NCBI GenBank assembly: GCA_016867695.1
Contig: VGIY01000060.1
Span: 1-10,941 of the forward strand
Reading direction: 5' to 3'
Origin: Candidatus Eiseniibacteriota bacterium
GTDB taxonomy: Bacteria > Eisenbacteria > RBG-16-71-46 > CAIMUX01 > WJJG01
DNA: 10,941 bases
Shown: positions 5,136 to 10,941 of the stretch, piece by piece
Position numbering within the stretch: the stretch's first letter is position 1
How the letters are laid out: every line of letters begins with the position of its first letter
Made by a program: the position numbers and the translations under genes
The notes under the pieces: generated by a model
Seen by the model: only the letters and a program-made list of their open reading frames with translations
Told to the model about the DNA's origin: nothing
Databases searched by the model: none

Positions 5136-6542
5136 ATGCCGGCCATCGGGGGAATCAACCAGACCACGAACAGCGCCCTGTGGCAGCTCGTCCAGAGCTA
5201 CCTGGCCGCGGAGCGCGCCCCGCTCACGCGCCTCGAGGCGAGCCGCACCGATCTGACCACGCGAGCGAGCGGGTTCCAGGACCTCAGGGGCCGGCTGCAG
5301 GCCCTGGCGGGCGCCGTCGACGGCTTCCGCTGGGCCGGCGCGCAGAACCCGCTGCAGCAGTTCGCGGCGACGGCCAGCCAGCCGCTGGCCCTGAGCGCGA
5401 CGGCGAGCGCTTCGGCCGAGCCGGCCGCGCACACGATCACGATCGACGCCGTCGCCCGGGCGCACAGCCTCGCCGGCGGCGAGTTCGGCTCCGCCGATCC
5501 CTTCGCCGCCTCCGGCACCTTCACCTTCACGATCCGGCAGGGGGGCGAGACGCGATCGATCGCGGTCGATCTGGCCGCGGGGCTCGCCGCCGGGGCGGCG
5601 CTCGGCGCGATCGCCGCGGCCGTCAACGCCGCCGGTGCCGGCGTGCGCGCGACGGTCGTCACCAGCGACGCGGCGGCGGGTCGTCAGCGGCTCCTGCTGA
5701 CCAGCCGGGAGACGGGCACGCCCGCGCTCATCGAGGAGATCGCCGACGTCGAGGGGGGGCTGGCCGACCTCGTCGGGCTGTCGGGCAGTTCAGCGCCGGG
5801 ATCCTTCTCGGCCAACACCGTGCAGGAGGCGGCCGACGCCCTCTTCACCTTCGACGGCCTGGCGCTCACCTCGCCCGGGAACACCGTGACCGACATCCTG
5901 CCGGGCGTGACGCTCCAGCTGCTGCGCGCCGGAGACGGGCCGGTCGCGCTGACCATCGCCCGCGACGCCGCGGCCGTGGAAGCCAGCCTGGGCACCTTCA
6001 TCGACGCCTACAACGCCCTCGTCGATTTCGTGCGCGAGAAGACGCGCGGGGCGGACGCCGACGGCGAGGGGCGCGGGCTCTTCACCGGCAACGCCACGCT
6101 GATGGCGCTGCGCCGCGAGCTGCGCGGCCTGGCCTCGGATCCGGTCGCCGGCGGCGGCGGGCCGGGCGAGCTGCGGCGGTTGGCGGAGATCGGCATCACC
6201 GCCGACGCGTCGGGAAGACTGTCGTTGTCCGACTCGGGCGCCCTCGCCGAGGCCCTGCGCGCGCGGCCGGAGGAGGTCGCGCGGCTCTTCCGCGACGAGA
6301 CCGACGGCGTGGCCGTGCGCATTGCCGAGCGGCTCAAGCGATACACTCAGGCCGACGGGCTGATCGCCCGCGAGACCGAGACGCTGGCCTCTCGCCGGCG
6401 CACGCTGGAGCGCAGCATCGCGCGCCTCACCGAGCGGCTCGCCCGCCGGGAGCAGACGCTGCTCCAGGAGCTGCAGTCGCTGCAGTCGATGATCCAGTCG
6501 CTCCTCGCCCAGCAGTCGACGCTGAACCAACTCGGCGGCTAG
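5136..6542 (+). CDS. fliD: Flagellar filament cap protein FliD (HAP2)
   Basis: 468 residues. FliD forms the cap at the filament tip under which exported flagellin folds and adds on. The N-terminal FliD_N region is plain: LVQSYLAAERAPLTRLEASR (residues 18-37) corresponds to the family's LVxxxxxxExxPLxxLxxx core. The central beta-rich part (about 90-230) is Ala/Gly/Thr rich. FliD_C follows from about 226, with AADALFTFDGL, the FIDAYNALVDFVREKT helix (near 289-304), GLFTGNATLMALRREL, and LAEIGITADASGRLSLSDSG. The last about 70 residues are a coiled coil ending in Gln/Leu/Ser-rich repeats, typical of the D0 tail. GGGGAGG at 5125-5131 serves ATG 5136. It follows fliS by 55 bases in which I see no other gene. 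The identification is secure. Confidence 0.95.
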   Translation: MPAIGGINQTTNSALWQLVQSYLAAERAPLTRLEASRTDLTTRASGFQDLRGRLQALAGAVDGFRWAGAQNPLQQFAATASQPLALSATASASAEPAAHTITIDAVARAHSLAGGEFGSADPFAASGTFTFTIRQGGETRSIAVDLAAGLAAGAALGAIAAAVNAAGAGVRATVVTSDAAAGRQRLLLTSRETGTPALIEEIADVEGGLADLVGLSGSSAPGSFSANTVQEAADALFTFDGLALTSPGNTVTDILPGVTLQLLRAGDGPVALTIARDAAAVEASLGTFIDAYNALVDFVREKTRGADADGEGRGLFTGNATLMALRRELRGLASDPVAGGGGPGELRRLAEIGITADASGRLSLSDSGALAEALRARPEEVARLFRDETDGVAVRIAERLKRYTQADGLIARETETLASRRRTLERSIARLTERLARREQTLLQELQSLQSMIQSLLAQQSTLNQLGG

Positions 6543-6592
6543 AGCGGGGCGGCGGCGGCCCGGGCCGCCCGATGCCGGCCTTGGAGGAAGGG

Positions 6593-6976
6593 ATGAGCGA
6601 GGGGCGTCGCCGAGCGGGCACGCGGATCCGGGCCGGGCAGGCTCCCGCGGCCGGGGCGCTCATCCTGGGCCGGCTGGAGGCGGCCGAGGCGGCGCTGGAG
6701 CGGGGAGACCTGGCCGGCGCGCGGCGGGCGACCGAGGGGGCCGGACGCTGGATGACGCTGCTGGGCGCGGGCGACCGCGCGGCGGCCGCGGAGGGGCCGA
6801 TGGGCGAGGCGCGGCGCCTGATCGAGGCGCGGCTGATCCGGCTGAGAAGCGCCGCGGAGGTCCACCTGACCGCCTGCCGCGAGCGGCTCGCAGGGCTGCG
6901 GCGGCAGCGGCGCCTCGCGGGGGAGTCCGAGAGGGGCGGGGGGGCCGGCGGAAGCTGGCTCGACCGGCAGGCCTGA
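6593..6976 (+). CDS. Small helical protein in fliT position, putative FliD chaperone
   Basis: 127 residues. The frame is open far upstream as a shadow of fliD, so only its 3' part is a gene: GGAGG at 6583-6587 lies five bases before ATG 6593, right after the fliD stop. The product is highly charged and predicted helical: a basic N-terminus (1-20), helix LGRLEAAEAALERGDLAGAR (25-44), RRLIEARLIRLRS (74-86) and ACRERLAGLRRQRRL (94-108), then a Gly/Ser tail. It has no membrane segment and no enzymatic motif. FliT, the small helical FliD export chaperone, commonly sits directly after fliD or fliS, and size and helicity agree. Sequence similarity to FliT is not recognisable by eye, so the function is positional inference. 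A lone ATG at 6572 is a weaker start. Codon use (G/C in third positions) matches the neighbours. Confidence 0.62.
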   Translation: MSEGRRRAGTRIRAGQAPAAGALILGRLEAAEAALERGDLAGARRATEGAGRWMTLLGAGDRAAAAEGPMGEARRLIEARLIRLRSAAEVHLTACRERLAGLRRQRRLAGESERGGGAGGSWLDRQA

Positions 6977-7022
6977 TGCGGTGTCGCCCCGGCCCCGGCC
7001 GGGACGCGGGGGAGGCAGGGTG

Positions 7023-7760
7023 ATGATCGAGAGCGTGACTCGGGAGACCCTGGTGCGCGTCTTCGCCGCCGGGAGCACGCTGCGCCTCCAGAGGCCGGAG
7101 CGGGGCGGCCTGCGGCCGCAGCCGGCCCTCGTGCACCTCTGGCGGCGGGACCGGTACTGCGAGCTGACGCTGGCGCTAGGGCCCCACGACCCGTTGCCGC
7201 AGGAGGGCGAGCGGGTGCGCGCCGAGTCGACCCGGGTCGACGGCGTCTTCCAGGTGATCGGCCGGCTGCGCCTGCCGGAGCCGGTCGGCGGCGACGAGGC
7301 CCGCCTGCTGCGCGCCCTCCTCGAGCCCGATGTCGCCACCGCCACCCGGCTCCAGCGCCGCGCCTTCTTCCGCCTGCCGGGCCGATGGCCGGTGACGATC
7401 CGGCCCGTGTCCGGCGGCGCCCGCGGCCCGGCTGGCGACGCGGAGTGCAGGGCCGAGGCCTTCGATCTGAGCGCCGGCGGCATGCTCCTCGGCCGCACGG
7501 CAGGCGGGCCCCTGTCCCCCGGCACGCGCCTCGGCGTGGCCATCGATCTGGCCGACGGCGCCGCTCCGCTCACCGCCACGGCCGAGGTCGTGCGCGAGCA
7601 GACCGGGGCGCGGCGCGGGCAGACGCGCCTGTGGGGTTGCCGCTTCTGCGATCTGGGCTACGAGGACGAGCGCAGGATCCTCCGGCGGCTCCACGCCCTC
7701 TACCGCGAGCGACTGCAGAGAGGCGCCACGCCGGCCGACGCGCTGGCCGCAGCGGCCTGA
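7023..7760 (+). CDS. PilZ-domain c-di-GMP-binding protein, YcgR/FlgZ-type flagellar brake candidate
   Basis: 245 residues. PilZ proteins bind cyclic di-GMP, and YcgR-type members then act on the flagellar motor. The C-terminal PilZ domain starts near residue 110 with QRRAFFR (111-117), supplying the RxxxR c-di-GMP motif (R113, R117), and continues with DLSAGGM (148-154), matching the second motif (D/N)xSxxG. The preceding about 105 residues are beta-rich (VFAAGSTLRLQ, then YCELTLALG) and match the layout of the YcgR N-terminal domain, though this is judged by pattern only. Start ATG 7023 follows GGGGGAGG at 7008-7015. A GTG at 6981 would add 14 Gly/Pro/Arg residues without a better site. It lies 46 bases after the fliT-position gene and is probably the last gene of the flagellin operon. 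The C-terminal codons, including the stop, lie in a 26-base direct repeat. Confidence 0.85.
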   Translation: MIESVTRETLVRVFAAGSTLRLQRPERGGLRPQPALVHLWRRDRYCELTLALGPHDPLPQEGERVRAESTRVDGVFQVIGRLRLPEPVGGDEARLLRALLEPDVATATRLQRRAFFRLPGRWPVTIRPVSGGARGPAGDAECRAEAFDLSAGGMLLGRTAGGPLSPGTRLGVAIDLADGAAPLTATAEVVREQTGARRGQTRLWGCRFCDLGYEDERRILRRLHALYRERLQRGATPADALAAAA

Positions 7761-7805
7761 CGCGCCCGCCCAAGGCGCGCGACGCGCTGGCCGCAGCGGC
7801 CTGAC
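7736..7805 (+). repeat. 26-base direct repeat (two copies) around a hairpin
   Basis: The same 26 bases occur at 7736-7761 and 7780-7805, period 44, with no mismatch. Copy 1 encodes the PilZ protein's last codons (DALAAAA) and its TGA; copy 2 lies downstream in the spacer. Each copy contains the near-palindrome GGCCGCAGCGGCC. The spacer plus one repeat base forms its own stem, CGCGCC (7761-7766) with GGCGCG (7774-7779) and a seven-base loop. The period is not a multiple of three, so copy 2 is in another frame. Confidence 0.9.
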
Positions 7806-7892
7806 TCCGCTCCGTCCCGTCACGCCCGACCCGCCAGCCCGGCGACTCCCGCAGGGCGCGCCAGCGCCGCAGCGCCTCGCGCAAGCTGCGGC
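7806..7892. other. Rest of spacer between PilZ gene and kinase promoter
   Basis: No credible gene or RNA gene is seen. The stretch is C-rich with short GC inverted repeats and no T-run, so no canonical intrinsic terminator for the flagellin operon is visible. Confidence 0.4.
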
Positions 7893-7899
7893 TTGAGCG
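7878..7899. other. Inverted repeat overlapping the kinase-gene -35 box
   Basis: CAAGC (7882-7886) and GCTTG (7891-7895) form a perfect five-base stem around TGCG. One mismatch (7881/7896) is then followed by three more pairs (CGC 7878-7880 with GCG 7897-7899). It overlaps the TTGAGC -35 box at 7893-7898. It could be an operator, or an mRNA hairpin ending the upstream transcript; no T-tract follows. Confidence 0.35.
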
Positions 7900-7921
7900 C
7901 GCCCCCCCGTCACGCTAGAAT
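7893..7921 (+). promoter_or_regulatory. Sigma-70-type promoter for the kinase-regulator operon
   Basis: TTGAGC (7893-7898) and TAGAAT (7916-7921), 17 bases apart, match TTGACA/TATAAT at four or five of six positions each with optimal spacing, in a region otherwise almost free of A/T. Transcription would begin near 7927-7929, about 46 bases before the kinase ATG. This gives the two regulators a housekeeping promoter separate from the flagellar operon. Confidence 0.7.
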
Positions 7922-7927
7922 CGTCCC

Positions 7928-7946
7928 CGTCGGCGACCTGCCGACG
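7928..7946 (+). other. Perfect stem-loop at predicted 5' end of the kinase mRNA
   Basis: CGTCGGC (7928-7934) and GCCGACG (7940-7946) form seven uninterrupted base pairs around GACCT. The stem begins at the predicted transcription start and ends 27 bases before the ATG. It may stabilise the transcript or, as a DNA palindrome, serve as an operator. Confidence 0.5.
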
Positions 7947-9555
7947 CATCCGTGTTCGATGAAGGGAGTGACCATGTCGGGCATCGGGCCCGGTCTGTCT
8001 CTCGGTGCCATGAGCGCGCGCGAACGGGCCGGCGGCGAGGAGCCGCCCCCGGGGCTCGAGGCCGAGCGGGATGCGTTGATCGCCGCCGCCTACGGAGCGA
8101 GAGCGCGCTGCCTGATCGTGCTCGATCAGGAGGGCGTCGCCCACCGCATGATGGGAGTCCTGCCCGCCGGGAGGAGCGGCCCGCGCCTGCTCGAAGCGCT
8201 CGAGTCCCCGAGCCTCTGGCAGGCGGTGCGCTCGGGCACGACCTATCTCGGCCCGCAGCTCGCCGAGCTCACCGCGGTCTGGGCCCCCGATCTGCTGACC
8301 GACGCCCACGTGCGCTTCTTCCGCGACGACGACCGACCGCTGGGCGTGGTCCTGCTGGACGAGGCGCCGGCGAGGCGCCTGGCCGAGATCGCCGATCGGA
8401 CGGTCGGCCTGATGCTGCGCGAGTCGCTCCAGGCGCAGGCGGTGGGCGCCCTGCGCGACTTCGCCCGCGCGCTGATGGGCCTGGTCGGCCAGGGCGTGCT
8501 GGCGATCGACGAGGAGGGGCGGGTCGCCTACCTCAACCGCGAGGGGGAGGAGATCCTCGGCTTCGATCCGGGACAGGCGCAGGGGCTCGACTGCACGCGC
8601 GTGCTCCGCCCGGCGGTCGGGGAGAAGCACCCGCTGCTCGAGGGACTGAGCGGCCGGCTGCGCGCCGTGCACCTCTACGTGGCGACCCCCCGGGGGCGCG
8701 ACCTGCCCCTGGCGATTGACATGCGCCGCGTCGAGGGGCCGCGAGGCGATGTCCGGGGCCTGGTGGCGCTGCTGCGCGACCTGAGCGACGAGCAGGCGCT
8801 CGACCAGCACGCCCAGCAGCGCGAGCGCCTGGCGGTGATCGGCGAGCTGGCCGCCGGCGTGGCCCACGAGATCCGCAATCCGCTGACCGGCATCGGCAAC
8901 TGCGCCCAGGTGCTCCAGCTGCGCCTGGCCGAAGACGAGCGCAATCTCAAGCTGGCCGATCTCATCCTGCGCGAGAGCCGCCGGCTGGATCGCATCGTCA
9001 CCAGCCTGCTCGGCTTCGCCCGTCCGGGTCCGCCGCGCCTGCGCGCCGCGGTGGTGGAGGAGATCGTCGATCGCGTGCTCGACCTGGAGCGGCCGGGCGC
9101 CGAGCGGGCGGGGATCCGCTGCGAGCGCCGCGTGATCGGTGCGATCCCGCCCATCTACGTCGACCCCGAGCAGATCCAGCAGGTGCTGGTCAATCTCGCC
9201 CGCAACGCCGCGCAGGCGATGCCCGACGGCGGGGTGCTGACCTTCGAGGTGTCCGTCGTGCGGCGGCGGCTGCAGCGGCGCCGCGGCATCGGACGGCGCA
9301 CGGGCGACCGGATCCGCATCGTCGGCGAGCCGCCGCTGGTGCGCTTCGTGCGCCTGCGCGTGCAGGACACCGGCGCGGGCATCCCGGCCGAGATCCTCCC
9401 GCGAATCTTCGACCCCTTCTTCACGACGCGCGCCGAGGGCACCGGACTGGGGCTCTCCGTGTCGCAGACCATCGTGCAGGAGCATGGAGGCTTCCTCTCC
9501 GTCCAGAGCGTGACGGGGAAGGGCACGAGTTTCGACGTCGATCTGCCCGTGGAAC

Positions 9556-9564
9556 GGAGGCAAG

Positions 9565-9567
<3 letters not shown>
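9556..9567 (+). promoter_or_regulatory. Ribosome-binding site and GTG start of the regulator, inside the kinase gene
   Basis: GGAGG (9556-9560) is four bases before GTG 9565. No other ATG, GTG or TTG occurs in this frame before the receiver's first strand at about 9655, so this start is effectively forced. It implies a 110-base overlap with the kinase. Confidence 0.7.

Positions 9568-10941
<1,374 letters not shown>

Noticed and set aside
5180..6592. Upstream part of the long + frame ending at 6976
   Set aside because: It is an out-of-frame reading of fliD with Arg/Gly-rich content; only the portion from ATG 6593 has a ribosome-binding site and lies outside fliD.
7762..7804. Second DALAAAA-stop as the end of a separate gene in the 7385-7804 frame
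   Set aside because: That frame is a shadow of the PilZ gene; the shared ending is a consequence of the 26-base duplication.
7736..7805. CRISPR-like repeat
   Set aside because: Only two copies with an 18-base spacer that folds on itself, one copy being coding; no cas genes in the window.
7893..7973. Extending the kinase N-terminus to TTG 7893 or ATG 7959
   Set aside because: TTG 7893 is the -35 box of the predicted promoter, and ATG 7959 lacks a site at proper spacing; ATG 7974 has AAGGGAG five bases upstream.

Overview
The window is a densely packed, very GC-rich bacterial segment with every recognisable gene on the + strand. It is the late part of a flagellar gene cluster followed by a two-component regulator pair. 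G/C at third codon positions, the csrA-fliW pair, a PilZ protein and an NtrC-type sigma-54 activator point to a motile, high-GC, probably diderm bacterium (deltaproteobacteria-like or one of the less-studied GC-rich phyla). There is no rRNA or other phylogenetic marker, so the lineage stays open.

Layout: (1) 47-3600: flgN (hook-filament chaperone), flgK and flgL (hook-filament junction), fliW (flagellin-binding CsrA antagonist) and csrA (RNA-binding translational repressor), separated by gaps of 9 to 34 bases and presumably one operon entered from upstream. (2) 3601-3876: a 276-base gap with a GC-rich hairpin, a G-rich run, a sigma-28-like promoter and a long leader with GGA motifs, one of them in the flagellin Shine-Dalgarno. 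(3) 3877-7760: flagellin, fliS (flagellin chaperone), fliD (filament cap), a small helical fliT-position protein, and a PilZ c-di-GMP protein with a probable YcgR/FlgZ-type motility role. (4) 7761-7973: a 213-base gap with a 26-base direct repeat, inverted repeats, and a convincing sigma-70-type promoter whose predicted transcript begins in a perfect hairpin. (5) 7974-10941: a soluble PAS-containing NtrB-type histidine kinase, overlapping by 110 bases an NtrC-type response regulator that runs off the window end inside its DNA-binding domain.

How the genes fit together: FlgK, FlgL, flagellin and FliD are the exported axial proteins built outside the hook. FlgN, FliS and the fliT-position protein would be their export chaperones. 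FliW, CsrA and the flagellin leader reproduce the components of the Bacillus subtilis FliW-CsrA-Hag homeostasis switch, in nearly the same gene order. The PilZ protein would adjust motility to c-di-GMP. The kinase-regulator pair may control sigma-54-dependent flagellar genes, as FlgS/FlgR do elsewhere, but that link rests on position only.

No wholly new system is evident. The observations most worth following are the architecture of the flagellin control region, the 110-base kinase/regulator overlap, and the repeat-hairpin-repeat structure at the end of the PilZ gene.
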